Source of the DNA: Enterovibrio paralichthyis
GTDB lineage: Bacteria; Pseudomonadota; Gammaproteobacteria; Enterobacterales; Vibrionaceae
NCBI RefSeq assembly: GCF_019209835.1
Contig: NZ_JAHUTS010000003.1
Coordinates: 1 to 64,000 of the forward strand
Length of the DNA: 64,000 nucleotides
Reading direction: 5' to 3'
The notes below the pieces were generated by a model. That model was not told the DNA's origin. It did no database searches and was given only the letters and a program-made list of their open reading frames with translations. The position numbers and the translations under genes were made by a program. Shown piece by piece: positions 27,774-37,410 of the stretch; position 1 is the stretch's first letter, and the number at the start of each line of letters is the position of its first letter.

Positions 27774-29402
27774 ATGAAACCAAGTGCATCGCCAGTTCTC
27801 TACCATATTTACCTGCGTAGCTTCTTTGACAGCGACGGTGATGGTGTGGGCGACCTTCAAGGCGTCATTGCCAAGCTCGATTACCTGCAGTGGCTGGGGG
27901 TGGACGGCATCTTACTGTCGCCGGTATTTGAATCGCCATTGAGTGATTTTGGGTACGACATCACCAACCTGCGCGGCCTGAATCCAGAATATGGCGACAT
28001 GGCGACCTTTGTGCGTCTGGTGAAAGAAGCCAAATCCCGCGGGTTGGCAGTGATGTTGGATTTCGTCGCCAATCACACATCCACCCAACACCCTTGGTTT
28101 CTGGAAAGCTGCAAAGGCGCGAATGCGGCAAAAGCCGATTGGTATGTGTGGGCCCCGGCGCGCGCCGATGGCACGCCGCCCAATAACTGGCTGACCATAT
28201 TCGGCGAATCGGCCTGGCGCTGGCACCCCACCCGTGGCGAGTATTACCTGCACAACACGTTAAGTAACCAGCCCGATCTTAACTACCGCAACCCGGATGT
28301 GATACGCGAACTGCTGAAAAGCGTGCGTTTCTGGCTTGATACCGGCGTGGATGGTTTGCGGCTCGATTCGGTGAATCTGTTTTTGCACGATGACAGACTG
28401 CGCAACAACCCGCCCCGACACCTTGGCTGGCAGGACGAAGCGCGAAGCGATCCTTACCGCTACCAGAGTCAGCGCTACAACATCAGCCGGCCGGAAAATA
28501 TCCACCTGTTAAAGCAACTGCGTGTCATTGCCGATGGTTACGATTCAAAAAAATGGCTGCTTGGTTCTCTCAGCGACCCTTCCCCTTATGCAGTGATTGA
28601 CCGCTACACCAGTGAAGGGGATGCGCTGGATGCAGCCAATGTATTTGAATCCCTGAGCCTGTGTTGCAATGTGTCGCAGGTGGGTGAGCAATTGAGCGCC
28701 TTTTCTTCGGCGGTTCACCCGGGGATTGGCTGCTGGAGCATGGGTAACCACGATATCGCGCGTACCGTGTCACGCTGGCAAGATGCCAACAACCAGCCGG
28801 AAGCAGCCAAATTGTTGCTGACCATGCTGCTCTCATTGCAAGGGGTGATAAGCCTTTATCAGGGCGAAGAGCTGGGGCTACCCGAAGCGTCGGTTCCCCC
28901 GGCACAGCGCCGAGACCTGTTCGGCAAGCAAGTTATCGCCAATTACGTGGGACGCGACGGGTGCCGCACACCGATGCCCTGGCAAAGCGATGCGCCCAAC
29001 TTAGGCTTCTCTGAAGGCTCACCCTGGCTGCCCGCCGATCAAAACCATGTGCGGTACGCTGTGGATCAGCAGCAAAAAGAAGGGGCATCTGTGCTCCACT
29101 TTACCCGCAACATGCTGCGCTGGCGCAAAACCTACCCCGCCCTTGAGCACGGGAGTTGCCGCGTGCTGGCATTCAATGCATCACTCATGGTTTTAGAACG
29201 CCATTTCACCTCACCCGAAGGTTCACAGACGCTGATCATTGCCCTTAACGCATCGAATCAGGATGCCACTATCCGTCTGAACCTGCCGGCATCCGCCACC
29301 AGCGTTCCGGTTCCGCATATGAAAGCGGGGGAACCTTCGCCCAGTGGTGCCCTGTTGTTGGCACCTTGGCAGGTATGGGTTGGTGAGCTTCATACCCCCT
29401 AG
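27774..29402 (+). CDS. GH13-family protein lacking the catalytic glutamate
   Basis: A 542-residue alpha-glucosidase-like protein. The barrel motifs are present: DFVANH (residues about 96-101), the nucleophile Asp198 in GLRLDSVN and Asp327 in GNHD. At the acid/base position the usual VGE reads LGS, so the Glu is Ser265. Alignment with the paralogue at 32293-33924 (Glu272) is collinear through this region (EYTSGND there, RYTSEGD here). Loss of this Glu normally abolishes glycoside hydrolysis. It may be a sugar-binding pseudoenzyme or have another activity; the fold and the rest of the pocket remain. There is no signal peptide, so it is cytoplasmic. Confidence 0.85.
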   Translation: MKPSASPVLYHIYLRSFFDSDGDGVGDLQGVIAKLDYLQWLGVDGILLSPVFESPLSDFGYDITNLRGLNPEYGDMATFVRLVKEAKSRGLAVMLDFVANHTSTQHPWFLESCKGANAAKADWYVWAPARADGTPPNNWLTIFGESAWRWHPTRGEYYLHNTLSNQPDLNYRNPDVIRELLKSVRFWLDTGVDGLRLDSVNLFLHDDRLRNNPPRHLGWQDEARSDPYRYQSQRYNISRPENIHLLKQLRVIADGYDSKKWLLGSLSDPSPYAVIDRYTSEGDALDAANVFESLSLCCNVSQVGEQLSAFSSAVHPGIGCWSMGNHDIARTVSRWQDANNQPEAAKLLLTMLLSLQGVISLYQGEELGLPEASVPPAQRRDLFGKQVIANYVGRDGCRTPMPWQSDAPNLGFSEGSPWLPADQNHVRYAVDQQQKEGASVLHFTRNMLRWRKTYPALEHGSCRVLAFNASLMVLERHFTSPEGSQTLIIALNASNQDATIRLNLPASATSVPVPHMKAGEPSPSGALLLAPWQVWVGELHTP

Positions 29403-29530
29403 CAGCCATCACGTCCTGTGCCTCAGTTCTGCAGCGCCACCCCGGCGCTATTTCCAGCCATACTGTCAGTTAAGTAAAAGGCTTTTGTCTTGAAGCGAAG
29501 CCTTCGTCACTGCCAAGCAAGGAGCTACTT

Positions 29531-31072
29531 ATGTCCGATCCTGTTGTCTCCGCCAACAACCCCATCAAAGTTACACTCGAAAAAGACCAAACTTATTACT
29601 ATTGCCGCTGCGGCCGTTCACAAAAACAGCCTTTCTGTGACGGTTCCCACGCAGGCACAACGTTTACTCCCCTCGCCTACAAGGCTGACAAAGACGGGGA
29701 TGTCTGGTTCTGCGCCTGCAAACACACCGGCAATGCGCCGTTTTGCGATGGCACCCATACACGCTACAGCGACGATGATATTGGCAAGGAGCGGCCAGAG
29801 GTAAAAAAGTCTAGCGGGGCTCCTGCACCCAAAGCGACGCAGGAGGAACCTTACGTTGAGCTTATCCATCAGCTCGCTAAAGAAGGGCTGGACACCTTCG
29901 GTCACCACGGCCCCATGACCTCCATGGGCGTTCCCCGTTACAAACTGCCGAGCTGGGATGATATCCAAATCATGGTGGCGCAGATGGCAACAAAACCCCT
30001 GCTCGATGACGCGCCGGTCGCAACCGAACTGGTGATCGGCCCCCGGGCGCGCAAGCCACTAGTATTGCAAACGCCGCTGTTTGTCTCCGACATGAGTTTT
30101 GGCGCGTTATCTGAAGAGGCCAAGGTAGCCCTTGCCACAGGCGCTGAAAAGGCAGGCACGGGAATCTGTTCCGGCGAGGGAGGCATGTTGCCTGAGGAGC
30201 AGGCTGCCAACAGCCGGTATTTTTACGAACTCGCCAGCGCAAAATTCGGCTTTTCCCTGGACAAAGTCAAAAACGTACAGGCGTTTCATTTCAAGGGCGG
30301 ACAAGGGGCGAAAACCGGCACTGGCGGCCATCTGCCGGGGATAAAAAACCATGGCAAGATTTCCCAGGTGCGCGGCATTCCTGAAGGGGAAGATGCTATC
30401 TCACCGGCGACCTTTCCCGACCTGAAAACCTCGGCTGATTTTGCCCGTGTGGCCGATGAGGTGCGCCAGATGAGCGGGGGGATCCCGATTGGTTTCAAAC
30501 TCAGTGCCAACCACATCGAAGCGGATATCGATTTCGCGCTGGATGCAGGCGCGGACTACATCATCCTCGATGGACGTGGCGGTGGCACGGGCGCTGCACC
30601 GGCTCTGTTCCGTGACCACATCAGTGTGCCGACAATCCCTGCCCTTGCCCGCGCACGACGGTTTCTCGATGCCCAGGGCGTCAAGGATGTCACCCTGATC
30701 ATCACCGGCGGCCTGCGTATGCCGAGTGATTTTATCAAGGCACTGGCACTGGGCGCCGACGGCATCGCCCTTTCCAACAGCGCCATGCAGGCGATTGGGT
30801 GTGTCGGGGCGCGTATGTGCAACACCAATATGTGTCCGGCGGGCATCGCCACCCAGGATCCGGCATTGAGAAAGCGGCTGGATATCGACGCAGCCAGCGA
30901 TAGGCTGTTCAACTTCTTCACAGCGTCCACCCACCTGATGCAGGTGATGGCACGCGCCTGCGGCCATGAACACCTCAACCAGTTCTCAAGGCGTGATATC
31001 GCCACTTTCAGCAAAGAAATGGCCGAGCTGGCCGGGATCCAGTATTCCGGTGCGGGGTCGCTGGAGCTTTAA
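29531..31072 (+). CDS. CDGSH x2 - glutamate synthase-domain fusion protein
   Basis: A 513-residue protein. The first 80 residues contain two CDGSH iron-sulfur motifs (CRCGRSQKQPFCDGSH and CACKHTGNAPFCDGTH), each a potential Cys3His1 2Fe-2S ligand set. Residues about 120-510 form an FMN-binding glutamate-synthase alpha-subunit-like barrel. It includes FKGGQGAKTGTGGHLPG, DGRGGGTGAAP and the CVGARMCNTNMCPAGIATQ segment, which supplies 3Fe-4S ligands in glutamate synthases. It has no glutaminase domain. The architecture occurs in other bacteria, but the substrate is not established. It is transcribed alone; RBS AAGGAGCTACTT precedes the ATG. Confidence 0.87.
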   Translation: MSDPVVSANNPIKVTLEKDQTYYYCRCGRSQKQPFCDGSHAGTTFTPLAYKADKDGDVWFCACKHTGNAPFCDGTHTRYSDDDIGKERPEVKKSSGAPAPKATQEEPYVELIHQLAKEGLDTFGHHGPMTSMGVPRYKLPSWDDIQIMVAQMATKPLLDDAPVATELVIGPRARKPLVLQTPLFVSDMSFGALSEEAKVALATGAEKAGTGICSGEGGMLPEEQAANSRYFYELASAKFGFSLDKVKNVQAFHFKGGQGAKTGTGGHLPGIKNHGKISQVRGIPEGEDAISPATFPDLKTSADFARVADEVRQMSGGIPIGFKLSANHIEADIDFALDAGADYIILDGRGGGTGAAPALFRDHISVPTIPALARARRFLDAQGVKDVTLIITGGLRMPSDFIKALALGADGIALSNSAMQAIGCVGARMCNTNMCPAGIATQDPALRKRLDIDAASDRLFNFFTASTHLMQVMARACGHEHLNQFSRRDIATFSKEMAELAGIQYSGAGSLEL

Positions 31073-31094
31073 AGCAAACAGGCGTGAAATGAAA

Positions 31095-31124
31095 AAAGAG
31101 GCAGGACCAAAATCCTGCCTCTTT
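31095..31124. terminator. Bidirectional terminator
   Basis: AAAGAGGCAGGA pairs with TCCTGCCTCTTT. It lies between the CDGSH-glutamate synthase gene (plus) and the 3' end of the alpha-glucoside operon (minus). Confidence 0.9.
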
Positions 31125-31149
31125 CGCGTTTTAAGCCATTCAGCGATGT

Positions 31150-32283
31150 TTATGGCGTGACCACCAGCGATGGTTTGGTTTCGCCCACCACAGAGCGTTT
31201 GAACGCCTTTCCGTCACGATCAAACAGGTGGCAATAATCAGGTGGGAACTCAATACAACGCTTGTCTCCGGCACGGATGCCGGTTTGCCCTTCGGTACGG
31301 ATCACAACGGGGTCAGCGCTTTGTGGCGTGTTGAAGTACATCAGGCACTCATTGCCGAGCTGCTCAACCACACTCAGCTCCACGCCTCCTTCCTGGATCG
31401 CGTCCTTGGTTCCGAAACGGATGTGCTCAGGACGGATACCCACCATACACGGGTCGCCAACACTGGCACCGATGGTATTGGCCGAGACTTCGATTTCCTG
31501 TCCACGGTGGATTTGCACCTTGGTGGTCACTTCCCCGGTCTCGACAATATCGGCGGTCAGGAAGTTCATCTTCGGCGATCCGATAAATCCGGCAACGAAG
31601 GTATTGGCGGGATGGTTGTAAAGTTCCAGCGGCGATCCCACCTGCTCTACCCTGCCTGCATCCAGCACCACGATCTTGGTCGCCAGCGTCATCGCTTCTA
31701 CCTGATCGTGGGTCACGTAGATCATGGTCGCACCGAGGCGTTCATGCAGCCTTGCGATCTCCATGCGCATTTGCACACGCAGCGACGCATCAAGGTTCGA
31801 CAAAGGCTCATCGAACAGGAATACTTTGGGCTCGCGCACAATGGCGCGGCCAATCGCCACGCGCTGGCGCTGGCCGCCGGAAAGCTCTTTCGGCTTGCGC
31901 TCCAGCAGTGGTTCCAATTGCAACGCCGTGGCCACTTCACGCACTTTCTGATCCACGGTTTTGGCTTCGGTTTTTGCCAGTTGCAGGCCAAAAGCCATGT
32001 TTTCGTACACCGTCATGTGCGGATAAAGGGCGTAAGACTGGAACACCATGCCGATACCGCGCTCTGGCGGTGGCAGGTCGTTACACAGCTTGCCGTCGAT
32101 TTTCAGATCGCCACTGGTGATGTCTTCCAGCCCCGCGACCAGACGCAGCAGGGTGGATTTACCACAACCGGACGGGCCGACAAAGACGACAAAATCGCCC
32201 GCGTCAATCTGTAGATCCACGTCTTTGGTGACATGCACCTTGCCAAACTTCTTGTTTACTTTGTTTAAAATGACCTCAGCCAT
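31150..32283 (-). CDS. Alpha-glucoside ABC transporter ATPase (MalK/UgpC-like)
   Basis: A 377-residue ATPase. Walker A is GPSGCGKST, the ABC signature LSGGQRQR, Walker B VFLFDEP and the H-loop THDQVEA. Residues about 240-370 form the TOBE/OB regulatory domain typical of sugar importers (GIRPEHIRFG). It energises import by the two permeases at 33934-35686 in the inner membrane. It is the last gene of the operon, 9 bases downstream of the glucosidase gene. It corresponds to AglK/ThuK-type ATPases; I leave the symbol open because the sugar is not certain. Confidence 0.92.
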   Translation of the reverse strand: MAEVILNKVNKKFGKVHVTKDVDLQIDAGDFVVFVGPSGCGKSTLLRLVAGLEDITSGDLKIDGKLCNDLPPPERGIGMVFQSYALYPHMTVYENMAFGLQLAKTEAKTVDQKVREVATALQLEPLLERKPKELSGGQRQRVAIGRAIVREPKVFLFDEPLSNLDASLRVQMRMEIARLHERLGATMIYVTHDQVEAMTLATKIVVLDAGRVEQVGSPLELYNHPANTFVAGFIGSPKMNFLTADIVETGEVTTKVQIHRGQEIEVSANTIGASVGDPCMVGIRPEHIRFGTKDAIQEGGVELSVVEQLGNECLMYFNTPQSADPVVIRTEGQTGIRAGDKRCIEFPPDYCHLFDRDGKAFKRSVVGETKPSLVVTP

Positions 32284-32292
32284 AATGCATCC

Positions 32293-33924
32293 TTACCCGT
32301 TTTCGTGGTTGCAAAACGCCGCCTGATAAGGCGGGAGGGTTACCTCACCGTTTGCAACAGAGAATGTAAAACCATGCCCAGAGAGGGCTTGCCAGTTGCC
32401 TTCAGGCAACGCAATGGTCATAGGGGTGTCTGAGAGGTTAACGGCGACCAGCACACGTTCACCGTCACTGTGGCGCACAAAACGCAGTCCCTGCGTGTTG
32501 GAAAAAACATCTGACAACTCACCGGAAATTAATGCCGGGTGCGCTTTCCGCCAGTGCAGGTAACGGCGGTAGTGCGCCAACATACTGTTGCTGTCATGCT
32601 CTTGCCTGTCGACTGCCAGTGGATAGTGGCGGTCGTCTACCGGCAGCCAGGGTTCAGCGCTGCTGAACCCTGCGTTGCCGGCTTCAGACATCCAGGGCAT
32701 CGGTGTCCGACAACCGTCACGACCTTTGTATTCCGGCCAGAACGGAATGCCATAAGGGTCCTGGATTTTATCGAACGGGATCTCTGCTTCCTGCAAGCCC
32801 AGCTCTTCCCCCTGATAGAGACATACGCTGCCGCGCAGCGAAGTCAGCAGTGCCAGCAATACCTTGCCATAAGCCATTTGATCCGCTTCGCCCTCGCCCC
32901 AGCGGCTGATACAGCGCACCACATCGTGGTTTGACAGTGCCCAGCACGCCCAGCCATCGTTGATAGCGCCTTCGATTTTCTCGATCACCGACGCCACATA
33001 GCCGGGTGAGCGGTGTACGTTGAGCAAATCGAAGGTATAGGCCATGTGCAGCTTGTCATTCCCCGAGGTGTATTCCGCCATCAGTTGCAGCGGGTTATCA
33101 TCGCCAATCTCGCCGACGGTGGTAATGCCCTCGTATTGGTCCAGCAAGGTACGCAGCGTTTTCAGGAAGCCAATGTTTTCCGGCTGGGAGATATCGTAGC
33201 GGTGCTTCTGCATCGAATAGGGATTGGTGCCCGGCACCCCCAGCGATTTGCTGTCCCCTGCCGACAGCGGCGGGTTGTCGCGCAGCTGGCGGTCATGGAG
33301 GTAAAAATTGACCGTATCGAGACGGAAACCGTCTACCCCCAAATCGAGCCAGAACTTCACGGTTTCCAGCAGGTGTGTGATCACATCCGGGTTATGGAAG
33401 TTGAGATCCGGCTGGCTGACGAGGAAGTTATGCAGGTAATACTGCTGGCGGCGGCTTTCCCACTGCCATGCACAACCGCCGAAAATCGACAGCCAGTTGT
33501 TAGGCGGTGTCCCGTCCGGTTTCGGATCGGCCCACACATACCAGTCGGCTTTGGGGTTATCACGGCTGACACGGCTTTCCTCAAACCAGGGATGCTCATC
33601 CGAGGTATGGCTCAGCACCTGGTCGATCATCACTTTCAAGCCAAGATCGTGCGCCACATCCACCAGCTTGCGGAAATCCTCCAGCGTCCCAAACAGCGGA
33701 TCCACGTCGCAGTAATCTGACACGTCGTAACCGAAATCCTTCATCGGTGATTTGAAAAACGGTGACAGCCAGATCGCATCCACACCCAGCGCCGCCACAT
33801 AAGGCAGTTTAGCGGTGATCCCTGGCAAATCGCCGATACCGTCCTGGTTGGCATCGCCGAAACTGCGCGGATAGATTTGGTAAATCACCGCACCACGCCA
33901 CCAGGCAAGTTCTTGTTGTTTCAT
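32293..33924 (-). CDS. GH13 alpha-glucosidase
   Basis: A 543-residue cytoplasmic glycoside hydrolase family 13 enzyme. It has YQIYPRSFGDANQDGIGDL at the N-terminus, DQVLSHTSDEHPWF in region I, the nucleophile Asp203 (GFRLDTVN), the acid/base Glu272 (TVGEIG) and Asp334 (SNHD). All three catalytic residues are present. It sits inside the ABC importer operon, so it probably hydrolyses the imported alpha-glucoside (maltose, trehalose or sucrose type). It is the active relative of the Glu-less protein at 27774-29402. Confidence 0.92.
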   Translation of the reverse strand: MKQQELAWWRGAVIYQIYPRSFGDANQDGIGDLPGITAKLPYVAALGVDAIWLSPFFKSPMKDFGYDVSDYCDVDPLFGTLEDFRKLVDVAHDLGLKVMIDQVLSHTSDEHPWFEESRVSRDNPKADWYVWADPKPDGTPPNNWLSIFGGCAWQWESRRQQYYLHNFLVSQPDLNFHNPDVITHLLETVKFWLDLGVDGFRLDTVNFYLHDRQLRDNPPLSAGDSKSLGVPGTNPYSMQKHRYDISQPENIGFLKTLRTLLDQYEGITTVGEIGDDNPLQLMAEYTSGNDKLHMAYTFDLLNVHRSPGYVASVIEKIEGAINDGWACWALSNHDVVRCISRWGEGEADQMAYGKVLLALLTSLRGSVCLYQGEELGLQEAEIPFDKIQDPYGIPFWPEYKGRDGCRTPMPWMSEAGNAGFSSAEPWLPVDDRHYPLAVDRQEHDSNSMLAHYRRYLHWRKAHPALISGELSDVFSNTQGLRFVRHSDGERVLVAVNLSDTPMTIALPEGNWQALSGHGFTFSVANGEVTLPPYQAAFCNHENG

Positions 33925-33933
33925 GATTGTGTT

Positions 33934-34764
33934 TTATCCCTTAACAGCTCCGGCAGTCAGGCCGGAAACAATACGACGTTGGAAAACCAGCACCATCACA
34001 ATCAGCGGCACTGTCACTATGACCGACGCGGCCATGATGGTGCCCCAAGGCAGCTCGTACTGCCCTGCCCCGGAAATAAGCGCAATAGCAACCGGAACAG
34101 TGCGCTGCTCGTTAGTGAGGGTGAAGGTGAGCGCGAACAGAAATTCGTTCCACGCAGCGATAAAGGCCAGCAGGCCAGTGGTAACAAGTGCAGGCCAGAG
34201 CAGGGGCATCAGCACCTTGATGATGATTTGCCACGGCGTGGCACCATCCACGATGGCCGCTTCTTCCAGCTCCAGGGGCAATTGCTGCATGAAGGTGGTC
34301 AACACCCAGACCGTAAACGGCAAGGTGAAGATCATGTAGGCCAGCGCCAGACCCGGCATGGAGTTGTAAAGCCCGAATGCACGGATCAGTTCGAACAAGC
34401 CGGAGAGCACTGCCACCTGAGGGAACATGGAGACGCCCAGAATGGTCAGCAGCACCACATTACGGCCGCGGAAGCGGATGCGTCCCAGCGCATAGGAGGC
34501 GGTAACGCCGATCAGCAGGGAAATCGCCACTACCACGGTCGAGACCACGACGGAGTTCAGGAGGTTTCGCCCGAACACGCCGCCGGAAAAGACACTTTGG
34601 TAGTTCCCCCAGTCAAAGACTGACGGGAAATATTCCACTTCAAACAGCGCCGAGCCGGATTTAAACGAGGTGAGAATGGCGTAGTAAAACGGGAAGACCG
34701 AAAACAATACGATCGCCACCACCAAGAAGTAAAACCCGACACGCCAATACCATTTTTTCGACAT
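33934..34764 (-). CDS. Sugar ABC transporter permease (MalG-like)
   Basis: A 276-residue inner-membrane protein with six predicted helices. The EAA loop, which contacts the ATPase, is EEAAIVDGATPWQIIIKVLMPLLWP (described as EAA...G at residues about 186-205). It pairs with the permease encoded one base upstream. It belongs to the carbohydrate-uptake-1 family, with AglG as the nearest named relative. Confidence 0.9.
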   Translation of the reverse strand: MSKKWYWRVGFYFLVVAIVLFSVFPFYYAILTSFKSGSALFEVEYFPSVFDWGNYQSVFSGGVFGRNLLNSVVVSTVVVAISLLIGVTASYALGRIRFRGRNVVLLTILGVSMFPQVAVLSGLFELIRAFGLYNSMPGLALAYMIFTLPFTVWVLTTFMQQLPLELEEAAIVDGATPWQIIIKVLMPLLWPALVTTGLLAFIAAWNEFLFALTFTLTNEQRTVPVAIALISGAGQYELPWGTIMAASVIVTVPLIVMVLVFQRRIVSGLTAGAVKG

Positions 34765-34765
34765 A

Positions 34766-35686
34766 TCAGCCTCCCTGATTCATGCTTTTGCGCCCAACAT
34801 AGAGGTAGGCAACGGTACACAGAGCCACGATGAAGAACAGCAGCGTCGAGGCGGCGGAGCCGTAACCGACATCCTGGAAATCCACCAGGTTTTGCCGTGC
34901 GTAGACGGACATCGACATGGTCGCTTCGTTGGATGGCGTGAGCACATAGATAAGATCGAACACCCGCAGGGCATCGAGGGCGCGGAATACCACCGCCACC
35001 ATAACCGCAGGCATGATGAGTGGCAGCGTCACCTTGAAGAACACTTTCACGGGGTGAATGCCATCAATCCTGGCCGCTTCGTAGCAATCAGACGGCAACA
35101 TTTGCAAAGCTGCCAGCACCAGAAGTGCCATAAACGGCGTGGTCTTCCACACATCCACTGCGATCACCACATTCAGCGAGAGATCCGAATCTGCCGTCCA
35201 CGCCAGGGGCGCGGCGATCAGACCGAGTGTCATCAGGAAGTCGTTAACGATCCCGAACTGATCGTGCAGCATCCAGCCCCACATTTTGGCCGAAACGATG
35301 GTCGGGATCGCCCAGGGGACGAGTACCGCAGCACGCACCAGTCCCTGACCACGGAATTTGGTGTTGAGCACCAAAGCCACAATGATGCCGAGAATGGTCT
35401 CAAGGCTGACAGATACCACGGCGAAATAGAGGGTGTTCCACACCGCCTGCCACCAGGTCGGGTCAAACAAAATGCCGTAAAATTCGCCGTCTTCGTAAAT
35501 AAAGTAGTTATCGAGCCCGATAAATTCAGCGACGCCGCTGCCATCCAGGGTGGCATTGGTCAGGCTGAACCAAAACGTGCGCAACAAGGGCCAACCGGCC
35601 ACCATTACGAGCGTGATGATCATGGGCGTCAGAAACCACCAGGCGGCGCGGACGCGTTTACGCGTGAGTGCGCTGGTCTGTTCCAT
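34766..35686 (-). CDS. Sugar ABC transporter permease (MalF-like)
   Basis: A 306-residue inner-membrane protein with six predicted helices and an EAA loop (YEAARIDGIHPVKVFFKVTLP). ATG 35686 follows AAAGGAT; a TTG two codons earlier is possible. It is the AglF-type partner of the downstream permease, with one base between stop and start. The start lies 62 bases after the binding-protein gene. Confidence 0.9.
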   Translation of the reverse strand: MEQTSALTRKRVRAAWWFLTPMIITLVMVAGWPLLRTFWFSLTNATLDGSGVAEFIGLDNYFIYEDGEFYGILFDPTWWQAVWNTLYFAVVSVSLETILGIIVALVLNTKFRGQGLVRAAVLVPWAIPTIVSAKMWGWMLHDQFGIVNDFLMTLGLIAAPLAWTADSDLSLNVVIAVDVWKTTPFMALLVLAALQMLPSDCYEAARIDGIHPVKVFFKVTLPLIMPAVMVAVVFRALDALRVFDLIYVLTPSNEATMSMSVYARQNLVDFQDVGYGSAASTLLFFIVALCTVAYLYVGRKSMNQGG

Positions 35687-35748
35687 ATACAATCCTTTTT
35701 TCCTGTGGAGGCTGTCAGGCTCTATGGCGCTGACAGCCGGATATCACC

Positions 35749-37011
35749 TTACCAACGGCCACCGCGGCTGATGCGGTTGAGGTTTTTCTGCAGTTTGGCA
35801 AGGGCGGCATCGGCAGTTTCACTTCCGGAAAGGACGCTGTGGGTAGCATTCCAGAAGGCATTGGATACCTGATTGTATTTGGCCCCGGTCGCCGTTGATG
35901 GGCGTGGTGTACCGTTGGCGAAGGTGTTGTAGAGGCTGCCGAAGAATGGCACCGCTGTTAGCACTTCTTCGTCTTGGTAAAGGGCTTCGATGGTAGGGTT
36001 GTAGGAACCTTCAATGGCGCGGCGCTTCTGCTCTTCAAAAGAGGTCAGGTACATCGCCAGGCTTGCCGCCACGTCTGGGTTGTCAGAGTATTTGGAAACG
36101 GCCAACTGCCAACCGCCGAGTGTACCGGCGTGGCTGCCGTCTTCACCGCCTTTTGGCAGGGCAACGACGCCAATTTTGTCTTTGACCGGGGAGTCATCGC
36201 TGTTACCCAGCGACCAGGCGTACGGCCAGTTACGCATAAACACCGCGTTACCGGTCTGGAAGACACCACGTGCTTCCTCTTCGCCATAGTTCAGCACGCC
36301 CGGAGGAGAAATGGTATCAACCCAGCCCGCTGCAGTAGTCAGGGCTTTCTTGGCGTTGTCGTTGTTAATCGTCACCTTACCGTTTTGATCAACGATGGTG
36401 CCGCCATTGTAAGAAGCGACCCATTCCAGTGCATCACAGGTCAGGCCTTCATAGGCGCGTCCCTGCCAGACATAGCCCCACATCTTGTCATTACCGGCTT
36501 CGCGTTCGGCTTTCATGATCTTTTCAGCCGATGCTGTCAGCTCTTCCCAGGTTGTCGGTGGCTTCTCACCGTATTTTTCAAGGAGATCCTTACGGTAGTA
36601 GAGCACACCGGCGTCGGTAAACCATGGCATGGCTACCAGACGATCCTTCACCGTGTTGTTGGCAATGATCGCCGGGAAGTGCGCATTTTCCGCACCGTTT
36701 GAATACTCTTTCAGATCAATAAAGTGGTTACCGAGGATCCCCGGCCAGATCACATCAATCTGGAACACGTCAATGTCTTTGGCACCCGCCGCCAGCAGTT
36801 GCTGGTAAAGCGCCAAACGCTCTGTGGTTGAGTTAGGGGTAGTGACAATTTTTGCGGTATGGCCGGTTTCTTTCTCCCACGCCGCCACGCCATCCTGGCA
36901 AAGTTCCAGCTCCTGGCCAACAGCGCCGCAGGAGATGGAAATGGTGTCGGCATAAGCGCTAACGCTCAGCAGTGTGGATGCAACAACAACTCCGAAGATT
37001 GAACGTTTCAT
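35749..37011 (-). CDS. Periplasmic sugar-binding protein of the alpha-glucoside importer
   Basis: A 420-residue extracellular solute-binding family 1 protein. The signal peptide MKRSIFGVVVASTLLSVSAYA is cut before DTISIS. The mature N-terminus GAVGQELELCQDGVAAWEKETGH and the WPGILGNHFIDL region resemble trehalose/maltose-type binding proteins. It is the first gene of the importer operon, with GGGAGCTATCC before the ATG. The cognate sugar is inferred only from the neighbouring alpha-glucosidase. Confidence 0.9.
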   Translation of the reverse strand: MKRSIFGVVVASTLLSVSAYADTISISCGAVGQELELCQDGVAAWEKETGHTAKIVTTPNSTTERLALYQQLLAAGAKDIDVFQIDVIWPGILGNHFIDLKEYSNGAENAHFPAIIANNTVKDRLVAMPWFTDAGVLYYRKDLLEKYGEKPPTTWEELTASAEKIMKAEREAGNDKMWGYVWQGRAYEGLTCDALEWVASYNGGTIVDQNGKVTINNDNAKKALTTAAGWVDTISPPGVLNYGEEEARGVFQTGNAVFMRNWPYAWSLGNSDDSPVKDKIGVVALPKGGEDGSHAGTLGGWQLAVSKYSDNPDVAASLAMYLTSFEEQKRRAIEGSYNPTIEALYQDEEVLTAVPFFGSLYNTFANGTPRPSTATGAKYNQVSNAFWNATHSVLSGSETADAALAKLQKNLNRISRGGRW

Positions 37012-37041
37012 GGATAGCTCCCTGTCGCGTCAACCCGGTTT

Positions 37042-37410
37042 TTAACCCCGCTTTTCTGCCTGCCAGCGTGATGACGGTACTTCAAGCTCAGAGTCGCTGG
37101 CTTCTGGGTAACCATCCTGGGACACAGAAAATTCTGGGTGGGACTTTCGCCCGATCAACCATCCAAAGGGGACAGAGGAATACAATGCACTTTCCAGTAA
37201 AACGCGCTGGGCGTTGGCAGCGTCAGCCGATGAAACGGTGTCTGAAGTCTGTTCGGCAATCTTCTGCACCTGATGCCAGGACAAAAAGCCATGCTGACGC
37301 GCAAGCAATTCCAGCGCCTGCATGTGCGAGCAACTTAGCTCACGCTTGAGGCGTTTGGCTTGGCGTTTAAAGGCCTTGATGTCTGAAGCAGTCAGGTTAT
37401 TGGGTGTCAC
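37042..37410 (-). CDS. Small cytoplasmic protein upstream of the sugar operon
   Basis: A 122-residue protein. The N-terminal half (FKRQAKRLKRELSCSHMQALELLARQHGF-like, residues about 14-45) is a helical segment of the type found in glyoxalase-superfamily-related proteins: a basic helix followed by LSHxQALELxARQxGFxxW. The C-terminal half is unrecognised and acidic. It ends 30 bases before the binding-protein start with no terminator between, so it may be the first gene of the transcript. Function unknown. Confidence 0.6.
   Translation of the reverse strand: MTPNNLTASDIKAFKRQAKRLKRELSCSHMQALELLARQHGFLSWHQVQKIAEQTSDTVSSADAANAQRVLLESALYSSVPFGWLIGRKSHPEFSVSQDGYPEASDSELEVPSSRWQAEKRG

Noticed and set aside
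31228..32214. Long plus-strand open frame opposite the sugar ATPase gene
   Set aside because: Antisense shadow of a conserved ATPase gene.
34892..35872. Long plus-strand open frame opposite the MalF-like permease
   Set aside because: Antisense shadow. The His/Arg-rich translation is typical of reversed membrane-protein codons.
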